Source of the DNA: Parapedobacter indicus
GTDB taxonomy: Bacteria > Bacteroidota > Bacteroidia > Sphingobacteriales > Sphingobacteriaceae
Direction of reading: 5' to 3'
Length of the DNA stretch: 64,000 nt
Assembly: GCF_900113765.1 (NCBI RefSeq)
Contig: NZ_FOQO01000006.1
Location: forward strand, 62,001 to 126,000
A model generated the notes under the pieces. It was not told the origin of the DNA, searched no databases, and saw nothing but the letters and a program-made list of their open reading frames with translations. Below, piece by piece: positions 16,856-26,339 of the stretch. The position numbers and the translations under genes were made by a program. Position 1 is the stretch's first letter; each line of letters starts with the position of its first letter.

Positions 16856-18235
16856 TTAAACTTCGTTGGGAACGATATAGGGTGGCCGGTATACACGCGT
16901 AAGCATGGCATCAGCCTGTGTGTCATTAATAAATTTCTCATTATTCATATCACCACCCATAAAATGCAGTTCTCTTTTTACCCGATAGGAAATATTGGCA
17001 AGCAACGCCAGCGTCGTCGAGTAAAACCCTTCGTTAATATCACAATGCAATAAGGAATCTTTACCAGCGCGTATGGCATCGACAAAATTCACATAATGTT
17101 CACTTCCACCCGCAGCGGCCCGAAATGTAGGGTCGGCTACCTGCGCTGAAACTTCTTTAGAACCGGCAAAAGGCTTAGACTCCCGTTGGCGAAAAGCCTT
17201 CCAGGTGCTGCTATTTAATTCCAGGTAGCCTTCTGTACCGTAAAATATATTGCCCACCCGTATATCCAGGCTTGATTCTCCGTTCGAATATCGCCCCCGG
17301 GTTTCAAACTCCAGCATTTTGCCATCATCATACGTAAACAACGACGTTTGGGTATTGGGGGTTTCCTGCGCACATTCTTTCGGATCGATGCCATAAATAC
17401 CGCCTGCGGAATAAATGGAAATGGGGTGTTCGTTTTTATTGAGACCCCACCGGGCAATATCAAATTGGTGTGGCCCCTGATTACCGGTATCACCGTTTCC
17501 GGTATCCCAGAACCAGTGCCAATTGTAGTGGCCCCGCTTTTCATTGTATGGACGATAAGCCGCAGGTCCCAGCCAACGGTCATAATGCAAGCTTGCCGGC
17601 GGCTCGCTGTCTTTGGCGATCCCAAAAGAATCACGGGGTTTAATACAGGTGCCCCGGGCCATATATACGTCACCGATTCCACCGTCGTGGAGAAACTTCA
17701 TCGCTTCCATTACATTTGGAATCGAGCGGTTCTGAAAACCTACCTGCATCCTAATGTTGTATTTTCGGGCGGCTTCGATCATCTTACGGCCCTCCCATAT
17801 GTTATGGCTGCAAGGTTTTTCTACATACACATGTTTGCCGGCCTGCGCAGCCCATATGGCTCCCAACGCATGCCAGTGATTGGGTGTGGCCATTGATACA
17901 GCATCAATCTCCTTATCGTCAAAAACCTTCCGCATATCCCATTCCATTACGGGTTTAATGCCGGTTTTGTCCTGTACCGTTTTGGCTCCTGCATCCCAAA
18001 ATTTCTCATCCACATCGCACAACGTTTTCAGCCGCACATTATGGCTATCCTTCAGACCGCAGAAACGGCTGATATGGTCTGTACCTCTTCCACTAATACC
18101 GATCACCGCCACCGTAAGGCGATCGTTGGCCCCGAGTATCGAAGCATACGATTTAGCACTGAAGCCCATCCCTCCGATTCCTAACGCGGCGCTTCCGATC
18201 AGGCCTTTTTTAATGAATTCTCTTCGTTTTGTCAT
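16856..18235 (-). CDS. Tat-exported Gfo/Idh/MocA family oxidoreductase
   Basis: This 459-residue NAD(P)-dependent oxidoreductase starts with a Tat signal (MTKRREFIKKGLIGSAALGI), so it probably acts in the periplasm with pre-bound cofactor. The Rossmann motif is AVIGISGRGTDH (about residues 43-54), and the family catalytic-lysine motif is VEKPCSHN (Lys140). The second domain contains the glycine- and tryptophan-rich segment YNWHWFWDTGNGDTGNQG. Members act on sugars, inositols or sugar acids, and some Bacteroidota secreted members cleave glycosides through oxidised intermediates. It is separated from the locus C sulfatase by 289 bp holding two inverted repeats, and precedes the DUF6807 gene by 22 bp. 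Confidence 0.92.
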   Translation of the reverse strand: MTKRREFIKKGLIGSAALGIGGMGFSAKSYASILGANDRLTVAVIGISGRGTDHISRFCGLKDSHNVRLKTLCDVDEKFWDAGAKTVQDKTGIKPVMEWDMRKVFDDKEIDAVSMATPNHWHALGAIWAAQAGKHVYVEKPCSHNIWEGRKMIEAARKYNIRMQVGFQNRSIPNVMEAMKFLHDGGIGDVYMARGTCIKPRDSFGIAKDSEPPASLHYDRWLGPAAYRPYNEKRGHYNWHWFWDTGNGDTGNQGPHQFDIARWGLNKNEHPISIYSAGGIYGIDPKECAQETPNTQTSLFTYDDGKMLEFETRGRYSNGESSLDIRVGNIFYGTEGYLELNSSTWKAFRQRESKPFAGSKEVSAQVADPTFRAAAGGSEHYVNFVDAIRAGKDSLLHCDINEGFYSTTLALLANISYRVKRELHFMGGDMNNEKFINDTQADAMLTRVYRPPYIVPNEV

Positions 18236-18524
18236 TGTTTTGAATATATGTTAATGATGGGTGTAAAGTTCTGTCCCCGAAAGGTCCACTTCTTCGCTAT
18301 TGGCTCTTAAAGTGGCACAATAGTTATAATGAGTTAGTATATCCTTCTGAATGAATGCAGTGCTAAGCTTTCAGAAGGATATACAATACTATTAAATCAA
18401 AATCATAAAGCAGCGTAACTATCCAATAAAATATATGGAAACGTTCCCGGAACTAGGTTTAGGAATTGTACATCCGGCTATTCATAAGGTGACGGCCGGA
18501 TGTACAAAAACGATTCAATCTATA
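18236..18524 (-). other. intergenic region with two long inverted repeats, locus C
   Basis: The gap between the sulfatase stop and the oxidoreductase start holds no convincing gene. One perfect 14-bp inverted repeat has arms 18337-18350 and 18371-18384 (GTATATCCTTCTGA, 20-nt loop). Another perfect 13-bp repeat has arms 18466-18478 and 18495-18507 (TTGTACATCCGGC, 16-nt loop), lying 17 bp past the sulfatase stop codon. Neither is followed by a T-tract on the minus strand, so these look like intra-operon processing, pausing or protein-binding elements rather than simple terminators. Confidence 0.6.
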
Positions 18525-19964
18525 TTAAGCACCATTCGCCTCCCGATAGTTGGGATTTGCTTCGGGCAGCGCAGCGCCTACCTCCCGCAACCAAATGGTC
18601 AATTCATCGTCCAGCGATTTGACCTGTTCTTCCTGACTAGCTGCAAGATTTCGCGTTTCAGCCGGATCTTCCGCAAGATCAAATAATTCGTATTTTGTGC
18701 CCTGGTAGCGCTTGATCAATTTCCAATTATCTTTTCGGATGATGCTGTAGGGTACTTCTTCCTTGTATCGGTAATGGGGAAAGTGCCAGTAGAGTGCATT
18801 GCGATTCAACGTCGCATTGTCAAACAACATTCCTTTTAAGCTTACACCATCGACGATGCTTCCTCCCGTCCGTGCACCCGCCAGCTCGCAGAAGGTAGGG
18901 AACCAATCGTGGCTGATGACGGGCATGTCATTGACAACCCCAGCCGGAATTTTACCAGTAAATCGAACCACCAGCGGTATCCGGATCCCTCCTTCGTAGG
19001 GGAAGCCTTTGCCCGAACGGAGCGGCGCATTGTCGGTGACCCGCAGCAAGCCACCATTGTCGGATGTAAAAACGATCAACGTATTTTCGCTGATTCCCAA
19101 ACTATCAATCGTGCGGGTAATCGTTCCGACGAGCTCATCCATGCTTTCGATCAATGCCGCATAAACCGGGTTATCTTGGTTGGTAGAAGTTTTATTTTTG
19201 TATTTTTCAACCAGCTCAGGCTTCCCCTGTATCGGTGTATGCACGGCATAATCGGCCATATTTAAAAAGAAAGGCTTGTCTTTATTCGCGATGATAAAAT
19301 TTGCCGCTTCGTCGGCCAACCTGTCTTCGAGGAATTCGCCTTCTTTTCTGGGAGGCAGGTTAGGAATCCCAGTCAGTTTATCGTTATCGTAAGGATCAAA
19401 GTAGGATGGTGGCTGCCCATAATCACAGCCGCCAATGTTGACATCGAATCCCTGTTTCTCAGGGTACCAATCGTCGGTTCCTAGATGCCATTTGCCAATA
19501 TGCGCTGTGGTATATCCTTGCCCCTTGAGTACCTCGGCGATCGTTGTTTCTTCCAATGGCAGCCACAACGGGTTTGTCGGACAAAGCAACGAGTCATCAG
19601 GCGTACCTTCATAGCTAAGCGTATACGTTTTATCAACTGGTATTTCGCCGCCCTGAAACCGTGCCCTGATCCAATCGGTGATACCCAAACGGGCGGGTAC
19701 TTTGCCGGTCATCAGCGCAGCCCGTGTCGGCGAACAGATCGCGGCAGCGGCGTATGCCTGTGTAAAGCGCATCCCTTCGGCTGCCAACCGATCGATATGC
19801 GGTGTCTCGTAATACGTGCTCCCGTTGCAACCGACATCGGCCCAACCCAGGTCGTCAATGGTAATGAGTACGATGTTGGGCTTATCGGTACCCGTATCGC
19901 TACCCGATTGGCAGGATGTGCCGAAAAGTAAGAGCAGGCACATGGAAATCAGTGTTTTATTCAT
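18525..19964 (-). CDS. S1-family sulfatase lipoprotein, locus C
   Basis: This formylglycine-dependent sulfatase would hydrolyse sulfate esters in a glycan. From the ATG at 19964 it has a lipoprotein signal (NKTLISMCLLLLFGTSC), so it is probably membrane-anchored. Metal ligands appear in NIVLITIDDLGW, the FGly motif is AICSPTRAAL, the second active-site block is GKWHLGTDDWYPEKQG and the later metal site is VFTSDNGGL. The alternative ATG at 19973 overlaps the end of susD by 17 bp; the chosen one still overlaps by 8 bp, implying translational coupling to susD. It resembles arylsulfatase A-type proteins; the subfamily and regiospecificity cannot be assigned here. Confidence 0.95.
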   Translation of the reverse strand: MNKTLISMCLLLLFGTSCQSGSDTGTDKPNIVLITIDDLGWADVGCNGSTYYETPHIDRLAAEGMRFTQAYAAAAICSPTRAALMTGKVPARLGITDWIRARFQGGEIPVDKTYTLSYEGTPDDSLLCPTNPLWLPLEETTIAEVLKGQGYTTAHIGKWHLGTDDWYPEKQGFDVNIGGCDYGQPPSYFDPYDNDKLTGIPNLPPRKEGEFLEDRLADEAANFIIANKDKPFFLNMADYAVHTPIQGKPELVEKYKNKTSTNQDNPVYAALIESMDELVGTITRTIDSLGISENTLIVFTSDNGGLLRVTDNAPLRSGKGFPYEGGIRIPLVVRFTGKIPAGVVNDMPVISHDWFPTFCELAGARTGGSIVDGVSLKGMLFDNATLNRNALYWHFPHYRYKEEVPYSIIRKDNWKLIKRYQGTKYELFDLAEDPAETRNLAASQEEQVKSLDDELTIWLREVGAALPEANPNYREANGA

Positions 19965-21426
19965 AACCTTCATTTTGTATCAAATTTGAGTTTGCTTCTA
20001 GCTCACGCCGGGGAATCGGATACCTGACGTGATGTGGCATTGCCTGTTTTCCGCGTTGCCGCGCCAATTCAATCAATTTACCATGCCTGACCAAATCCTG
20101 CCTCCTCAATCCTTCGGAAAAGAATTCCCACGCCCGTTCCTGCAACAGATGATCGCGGAATGCTTCCTCCGTGGGCAGGTCATCTAATGTCAGCAACGGT
20201 ACACCTGCCCGTTCCCGTATTTGATTCAGCAAATCAAGCGGCTCGCCATCTGGTCCATTCAGCTCGTTGAGTGCCTCGGCCCGACTGAGCAAAATATCGG
20301 CGTACCGGATAATGGGGCAATCATTGCCATGGAAAGCTGCTATGGCCGCCGGATCTGGCACGAATTTAAAACTCCTCGCATTGTCAAGCGGCTTTCCTGC
20401 GCCGTCCTCTAGGAGCAATACCTGCTTTCCCTGTGTGTCGGTATATTCATTGACAAACATCAGCCCCCGGCGGTCGTCCGGATGAAATGACTTTACAAAA
20501 CTTGTATAACTCCGGTATTGTGCTCCGTAATTCTCCCAGTTGGGTAACACGGGATAGTTGGGGGGAAACGCATGCGCCATGTACGTATTCCCATTTCCCG
20601 AGAGCGGTAAATACGGATGGACAAAAATGAATTCGCTATTGTTTTCGTTGTCAACCGTAAAAAGCTCCTCAATGGTGGGAAACAGGGCATATCGATTTAA
20701 AGATATGATCTCTTCGGTAACATCCACTACTTGCTCCCACTGCTTGGTGTTTAACAAAAATTTACATAAGTAAGCAAGCGCTGCACCCTTGGTAGCCTTA
20801 CCTTTCAGATCCTGTATCGGCGGAAGTACATTCGCAGCTTCCCGCAGTTCGGTGGTCACAAATTCCGCAAAGGCCTCCTCCGTAGGTCTACGGGGCTCCA
20901 TATCCAGGGTTTCCGTCGTGGTAATGAGTGGCACCGGACCAAACAGATCATAGAGATGAAAATAGGCCGCAGCACGTATGAACCTTGCTTCACCAATGAG
21001 CTCTGCAAGCCGTTGTTCGGGGATAGCCGTGACTGCGGATGCATTATCGAGCAGCGAATTGGCATTCCGGATCGCACGGTACATCTTGGACCAGGAGTTG
21101 CTGAAAAAAGCATGTGAATCGTCCCACTGAAAATTCACAAAAAGAATGGCCTCGCGCTCAAATCCACCGCCACTTTCCAATGCGATGTCGGTGGGAAATT
21201 CGGCAAATGTGTGGTTAAACTCCCTGATATTCCCCTTGAATTGGAGTTCACCATAAGCGCTCACCAATACGCTGTTTATGCCTTCCTCCGTTTGGAGCAG
21301 CTTGCTTGGATCGTACTCTGTATAGACTTCTTCTTCAAGGAAACTTTCGCATGCAGGGCATATAAGGGCTACAAATGCCCCTAAAAGCAACCGATAATAG
21401 TTCGTCATTCGTTTCATTTCTTTCAA
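19957..21426 (-). CDS. SusD/RagB-like surface glycan-binding lipoprotein, locus C
   Basis: This 489-residue lipoprotein partner of the locus C receptor has a signal ending in a cysteine (ALICPAC, Cys26). Typical SusD segments follow: ELIGEARFIRAAAYFHLYDLFG, KGKATKGAALAYLCKFLL, IIRYADILLSRAEALNEL and FFSEGLRRQDLVRHG, ending YPIPRRELEANSNLIQNEGYE. It begins 26 bp after the susC stop and overlaps the sulfatase start. At 489 residues it is slightly shorter than the other two SusD proteins here. The ligand is unknown. Confidence 0.96.
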   Translation of the reverse strand: MKEMKRMTNYYRLLLGAFVALICPACESFLEEEVYTEYDPSKLLQTEEGINSVLVSAYGELQFKGNIREFNHTFAEFPTDIALESGGGFEREAILFVNFQWDDSHAFFSNSWSKMYRAIRNANSLLDNASAVTAIPEQRLAELIGEARFIRAAAYFHLYDLFGPVPLITTTETLDMEPRRPTEEAFAEFVTTELREAANVLPPIQDLKGKATKGAALAYLCKFLLNTKQWEQVVDVTEEIISLNRYALFPTIEELFTVDNENNSEFIFVHPYLPLSGNGNTYMAHAFPPNYPVLPNWENYGAQYRSYTSFVKSFHPDDRRGLMFVNEYTDTQGKQVLLLEDGAGKPLDNARSFKFVPDPAAIAAFHGNDCPIIRYADILLSRAEALNELNGPDGEPLDLLNQIRERAGVPLLTLDDLPTEEAFRDHLLQERAWEFFSEGLRRQDLVRHGKLIELARQRGKQAMPHHVRYPIPRRELEANSNLIQNEGYE

Positions 21427-21452
21427 TATTTTGGTATTCCTTAGGAGGATCT

Positions 21453-24400
21453 TCAGAAAGTAAGATTTACTCCCAAACGGAACGTCCTGTTCAATGGATA
21501 ACTGTTGTATGAGGTCCTCGCAATGCCGATTCCCGTTGCATTGCCATCGCGACTGTTTGCATTGGCATCGGGATCGAACCCCTCAAAATCCGACAGGGTA
21601 AACAGGTTGTCGCCAGCGAGGTAAAGTGAAGCCCCAGAAATAACCTTTTTACCACGCAGTGGAAGCTGATACGCCAACGTCACCGACTTAAGCCGGATAA
21701 AGGAGGCATCTGCAATGGTTAGCGAATTGATCGCCCTCGCTCCGCCGTAGGAGCTGGGGTTTACGCCAGAAGGATACGTGGCACCGGGATTATCCGGTGT
21801 CCAGCGGTTGAGGTAATGGCTTGCAATCCGATTACGATTAAAATTGATGGGATAAAGCGATTCAACGATATTTGCATCAAGCGCTTCGATACCTTGAACC
21901 GCATTCAGTTGAATATCCAGTCCAAAGCCCTTATATTGAAATGAGTTGGTAAAGCCAATGGTATAGTCCGGAAAAGGATCTCCGAGAATAACGCGATCGT
22001 CTGCGTTAATCACGCCATTGCCGTCGACATCCTTAAAAATGGGGTGTCCGGGAAGCGCGTCGGGTTGCGCCGATCCAGCAATATTATCCCCCTCCTGAAA
22101 GATGCCTGTAATCTCATACCCATAAAACGCACGGATCGGAACGCCCCTTCTGACGATGGTAAAATTATTGATAAACGTACCGATGTTGCCGTCAATGATC
22201 TCCGGGATAAAATCGGGCAAGCTGGTTACTTTATTTTGCAGCAACGATAGATTAAAAGCAGTGCGCCATTCAAACGGTCCGCTGGTATTGAGCGAGAACA
22301 GTGAAATTTCGACACCTGAGTTGCGTACGTTTCCAAAATTGACGCGCGTACTGGCAAATCCAGTGGTAGCAGGTACGGGTTTATTAAATAACTGATCTTT
22401 GGTATTCTTGATGAAATACTCAACGGCACCGGTCAGCCGGTTGTCCCACAGGCCAAAATCAAGGCCTAAATTGATTTCTTCGGAGGTCTCCCAACGCAGC
22501 GCTGGATTGGGTATCCGCGCCGGCGCGGCCCCTTGCACAATACCGTCGCCCAATATCGCTGAAGATGAAGCAACAAACGTTTGAAACGTTTCAAAATTGT
22601 TAATACCTTGATTTCCTAACCGTCCAAACCCAGCCCGCAGTTTCAGGTCGCTCAGAAATGCGACATTTTCCATAAAAGCTTCTTCACTAAGGCGCCATGC
22701 AAGGGCTACCGAGGGGAACAGGGCATATTTGTTGTCCGCGGCAAATCGTGATGTGCCATCGGCACGAAGGGAAGCGGTCAGGAGATACCGCTCATAAAAC
22801 CGGTAATTAACCCTGCCGAGAAACGAATTTAACCGATTTCTTGAGCGGTTACTGTTCAGCGTAAATTGACTTCGATCACCGCTTTGCAATTGATCAACGC
22901 CGGTCACGTCGGAAAGGAAGTTTGCTGCCCCCGAGCTGACTCCCCGGTTGTTGAATTCTTCAAACGTCACACCGCCCATCAGCGAAAGATGATGGGCATC
23001 CGTAAGCTGCTTATCATATTGCGCCAGGAACTCTGCCAGCCACCTGTTATTTTCATTGGTCGCGATGTTTGCGATCCCGCCGGATGCCCTGCCGCGCTGG
23101 GTCAGCCGACTGTTGTAGCTGTCGAAACGCCGGTTAGTGAAATCGGCCCCAAAACGGACCGTCGCCGTTAACCCGTCCAGCACCTCGTAGTCGGCAGCCA
23201 CCGTACCGAAACTGCGGAATAAGGTTTCTTCCTCGTTAATGCCGTGAATGAGCGCAAGGGGATTCTCCAAAGCAATAAGTGGATTTAGTAGGTATCGGCC
23301 ATCTTCATCAACACCGGCACTCAGCGTTGGGTCAAATTGCAAGGCTGTATTGATGGGGCCCGCATTCTCATTCGCGCGGTTGTCTTCATAAATGGTATTG
23401 TTCACCCACCGGTTGGTATTGAGATTAAGATTTATCTTTAGTTTGTCTGTGGGCGAGATTTCATAATTGAATCGCGCGTTATACTTATCTAAATTCGACC
23501 CCAGCACCACGCCATCCTGATTAAAATAGTTTAACGAAATATAATACCGCGAATAGTCGCCGCCGCCGGAGACCGACAAGCGATGATCTTGGGCCGCAGC
23601 TGATCGGAAAACCTCATCCTGCCAATCCGTACCGGAGCCTGCATGATCAATTTGTTCCGCCGTGTAAATCGGATCCGCTCCCTGATCCGCCAGAATGCCA
23701 TTCAGCACCTCCATATATTCGCGTGCACTCAATACATCGATTTTCTTGGCGACGTCCTGGATTCCTACGTAACCATTGTAGCTTACTTGGGGCTTCCCTT
23801 TCCTTCCTTGCTTCGTAGTAACCAACACGACGCCGTTAGCGGCCCGTGTTCCGTAGATTGCCGCTGCAGAAGCATCTTTCAAAACTTCGATAGACTCGAT
23901 ATCTCCGGGGTTCAATGCGTCAATTGTCGCACCCGGTAGCCCATCCACCACGACCAATACGTCATTGTTGCTGTTAATCGATCCCGCACCGCGAATGCGG
24001 ATGTTCGTTGTCGCGCCTGGAGCCGAGCTTCCCTGACTGATGTGTACGCCGGCCGCTTTCCCGTTCAATAGCTGCAAGGCGTTGCTGGTTACACCCTGCG
24101 AAAAATCCTTCTCCTGAAGCGAAACAACGGAGCCGGTGAGATCCCGTTTACGGGAAGTTCCGTACCCCACTACCACCACTTCATCCAAATCACTTACCGA
24201 GGCACGCAACGTCACGTTGATCACAGATTGACCAGCCACCGGGATTTCCTGCGATTGAAAACCAATCGCCGTGAACATCAGCACACTTTCCCTGCCTTCC
24301 ACGGTCAACTGATAACTACCATTGGCATTACTTGTCGTTGCACGCAATGTTCCTTTGATTCCCACTGTAACACCTTCCAATGGATTGTCCGACTCATCCA

Positions 24401-24836
24401 CTACCCTACCTCTTACTTCGGCCTGCTGTATGGCATCGTTGTTCACTATTGGTAATGGCTCCGAGCTGCTGTTTTTTTGCACCGGATGTTTGCTGATGAC
24501 AATCGTTTTACCCTTTACTACCCAATCCAACGCATACCCTTTCAACAACGCATTCATGACGTCATCCAGCGGTGCATCCTCGATGTGCGCGCTTACTTTG
24601 GTATCCGCCAGTTCCTTGCCCTTCAGTAAAAACAAATAACCACTTTGCTGGCGGATGGACTCCATCGCGTCCGATAGCGGTATCCGACTCACATTCAACG
24701 TTATGCTCTGCGCAACGCTGCTGGCTGCGGCCTGAAATACCGCTCCTATGGTCAATAAAATTGCTAATTTCATCATCAATAGCAATCGATAGGTCAAAGG
24801 CTTGTTAAAGCCTTTAACACATGCATTAAAATTCAT
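21453..24836 (-). CDS. SusC/RagA-like TonB-dependent receptor, locus C
   Basis: This receptor of about 1127 residues has a signal region (MMKLAILLTIGAVFQAAASS), an STN domain (SITLNVSRIPLSDAMESIRQ to about residue 105), a carboxypeptidase-regulatory-like domain (VRGRVVDESDNPLEGVTVG), a plug beginning DLDEVVVVGYGTSRKRDLTGS and a beta-barrel ending FRLGVNLTF. The ATG at 24836 (MNFNACVKGFNKPLTYRL) is preferred over the upstream ATG at 24884 because it abuts the leader motif in the same way as the other three loci. It would import an oligosaccharide and signal to FecR. Confidence 0.96.
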   Translation of the reverse strand: MNFNACVKGFNKPLTYRLLLMMKLAILLTIGAVFQAAASSVAQSITLNVSRIPLSDAMESIRQQSGYLFLLKGKELADTKVSAHIEDAPLDDVMNALLKGYALDWVVKGKTIVISKHPVQKNSSSEPLPIVNNDAIQQAEVRGRVVDESDNPLEGVTVGIKGTLRATTSNANGSYQLTVEGRESVLMFTAIGFQSQEIPVAGQSVINVTLRASVSDLDEVVVVGYGTSRKRDLTGSVVSLQEKDFSQGVTSNALQLLNGKAAGVHISQGSSAPGATTNIRIRGAGSINSNNDVLVVVDGLPGATIDALNPGDIESIEVLKDASAAAIYGTRAANGVVLVTTKQGRKGKPQVSYNGYVGIQDVAKKIDVLSAREYMEVLNGILADQGADPIYTAEQIDHAGSGTDWQDEVFRSAAAQDHRLSVSGGGDYSRYYISLNYFNQDGVVLGSNLDKYNARFNYEISPTDKLKINLNLNTNRWVNNTIYEDNRANENAGPINTALQFDPTLSAGVDEDGRYLLNPLIALENPLALIHGINEEETLFRSFGTVAADYEVLDGLTATVRFGADFTNRRFDSYNSRLTQRGRASGGIANIATNENNRWLAEFLAQYDKQLTDAHHLSLMGGVTFEEFNNRGVSSGAANFLSDVTGVDQLQSGDRSQFTLNSNRSRNRLNSFLGRVNYRFYERYLLTASLRADGTSRFAADNKYALFPSVALAWRLSEEAFMENVAFLSDLKLRAGFGRLGNQGINNFETFQTFVASSSAILGDGIVQGAAPARIPNPALRWETSEEINLGLDFGLWDNRLTGAVEYFIKNTKDQLFNKPVPATTGFASTRVNFGNVRNSGVEISLFSLNTSGPFEWRTAFNLSLLQNKVTSLPDFIPEIIDGNIGTFINNFTIVRRGVPIRAFYGYEITGIFQEGDNIAGSAQPDALPGHPIFKDVDGNGVINADDRVILGDPFPDYTIGFTNSFQYKGFGLDIQLNAVQGIEALDANIVESLYPINFNRNRIASHYLNRWTPDNPGATYPSGVNPSSYGGARAINSLTIADASFIRLKSVTLAYQLPLRGKKVISGASLYLAGDNLFTLSDFEGFDPDANANSRDGNATGIGIARTSYNSYPLNRTFRLGVNLTF

Positions 24837-24849
24837 ATGTTTGTATCGT

Positions 24850-24952
24850 TTGGTAAGCTTATTAATTAATATACCTTGCTGCATTTGCAGTAATTAATTG
24901 GTAACCGTCCAAGCCTATATCGGATAGTGTTCGCCGCACTATCCGGTTTTAT
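24850..24952 (+). ncRNA. putative cis-antisense sRNA opposite the susC leader, locus C
   Basis: On the plus strand a perfect TAnnTTTG box (TATGTTTG, 24836-24843) abuts the susC start codon and is followed by GTTTGG. The hairpin 24921-24929 with 24937-24945 (9 bp, 7-nt loop, extendable by a G:T and an A-T pair) is followed by TTTTAT. The predicted RNA is about 100 nt. The G:T pair would be lost on the other strand. No -33 box is evident and the 5' end is inferred. Confidence 0.42.
24919..24952 (+). terminator. hairpin with T-tract between fecR and susC, locus C
   Basis: CGGATAGTG and CACTATCCG form a perfect 9-bp stem around the loop TTCGCCG, followed on the plus strand by GTTTTAT. On the minus strand the following sequence (ATATAGGCTTGG) is not T-rich, so a plus-strand terminator is favoured. 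Confidence 0.55.
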
Positions 24953-25043
24953 GGACTTTTATCCATCGTTCAGGTCTGTAATTTCATCATAATTTCCTCC
25001 TTTGGCTAGTTAGTGAATCATTCTGTTTGTTGAGCTATTTCCG

Positions 25044-26210
25044 CTAGGGAAGTACAACTACTTTATTTGTACCGCCTGTTTTATCGATCTTAAAATTCAA
25101 ACCACTTTGACGCAGCAAATCCAGCACATTAGCGAGCGATTCCTGGCGGCTGATGGCTCCGTAGTAATAGGTAACCGGAATGGTCCCCTGGTATTCAACG
25201 GTTACATCATACCACCTACTGAGTTGATTCATAACCACCCGCAGTTCGGTTTCATTAAAGCTGAATAGACCTTCTTTCCAGGCAATAACCGAAGCGATAT
25301 CTGCGCGATTTTTCTTTAAGTGGGCATCTATCAACGTACTTTGTTCGCCGGGCAGCAATCGCATAGACAGGCATTGACTTTCGGCAGCAACTTGCACAAT
25401 CCCTTCCACCAATGTAGTTTGCACTTGTTGTTCATCGGGATATGCTGAAACGTTAAATTGCGTGCCGAGCACCTCTACCGTCTGCCCGCTGCTTACCACC
25501 TTGAATGGAACGCCTTTCGAAACATCAAAGTACGCTTCCCCTTCCAGTTTCACAATTCGCTCGCTTTCTGCAAACCGGCTCGGGTACTTCAACGTAGAGG
25601 AAGCATTCAACCACACGTTTGTGCCGTCGGAAAGCGTCACGCGGTACGTTCCGCCCTTTGGCGTAGTCAGAATCAATTGGCTCACCGATTCATGGGTTGC
25701 CCCGGTTGCTTGCCTATTCTGCACTGGAGTTCCATCTAGGTAGGTAATCTCACGGCCAATGACAATACCGTCCTGTACCTCGCTCAGATCAATTGTATTT
25801 CCATTTTCCATAGCGAGCGTTGCCTTATTACCTCCAGGTGCAATATCTACCGTGTTTACAATCGCGGGAGAGCGATCCACCGTATAAATCGTAAAAAACC
25901 AGATTCCGATCAACATAAACAGCAATACCGCCGCCGCAACGGCGATGCCATATGTCCACTTCGTTTTTGATCGAGAAGGCATGGATGTAGAAATATCGTT
26001 TATTAACCGATGGTGAATACGTTTCAGCGCTGCATCAACTTCTGGCGGATTCTCCTTGGCGATATTGCTTTTTGCTAATTCCCGTAAAATACGTGGTCGA
26101 AGGGATGAACTTTCACCTGTCAAATGAAAATGCGCTAACAACATCCGGACTTCTTCCGGGCTGCATTGCTTGTTGAGATAACGTGTGTAAAGATCATTCA
26201 GATCCTGCAT
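25044..26210 (-). CDS. FecR-type anti-sigma factor, locus C
   Basis: This 388-residue anti-sigma factor has an N-terminal cytoplasmic part of about 85 residues (MQDLNDLYTRYLNKQCSPEE), one membrane helix at about 86-110, a FecR domain (TPKGGTYRVTLSDGTNVWLN, LEGEAYFDVSKG, VEVLGTQFNVSAYP) and a C-terminal DUF4974 domain (AWKEGLFSFNETELRVVMNQ, RWYDVTVEYQG). It lies between its sigma gene (129 bp gap) and susC. Its sensing partner should be the STN domain of the locus C receptor. Confidence 0.95.
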   Translation of the reverse strand: MQDLNDLYTRYLNKQCSPEEVRMLLAHFHLTGESSSLRPRILRELAKSNIAKENPPEVDAALKRIHHRLINDISTSMPSRSKTKWTYGIAVAAAVLLFMLIGIWFFTIYTVDRSPAIVNTVDIAPGGNKATLAMENGNTIDLSEVQDGIVIGREITYLDGTPVQNRQATGATHESVSQLILTTPKGGTYRVTLSDGTNVWLNASSTLKYPSRFAESERIVKLEGEAYFDVSKGVPFKVVSSGQTVEVLGTQFNVSAYPDEQQVQTTLVEGIVQVAAESQCLSMRLLPGEQSTLIDAHLKKNRADIASVIAWKEGLFSFNETELRVVMNQLSRWYDVTVEYQGTIPVTYYYGAISRQESLANVLDLLRQSGLNFKIDKTGGTNKVVVLP

Positions 26211-26339
26211 ACAGACTTATATTGGTTTATGAGGATATACGAATGGACCGCCAAATCCATATGCTTAAATTTACTCCTTTTTAAAATAAAACTACAAGCC
26301 ACTGTAAAACAGCAGAATAAATTTAATCACGAGGCCGTA

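Noticed and set aside
16834-16941. Upstream extension of the DUF6807 gene
   Set aside because: It overlaps the oxidoreductase gene and precedes the lipoprotein signal that starts at 16833.
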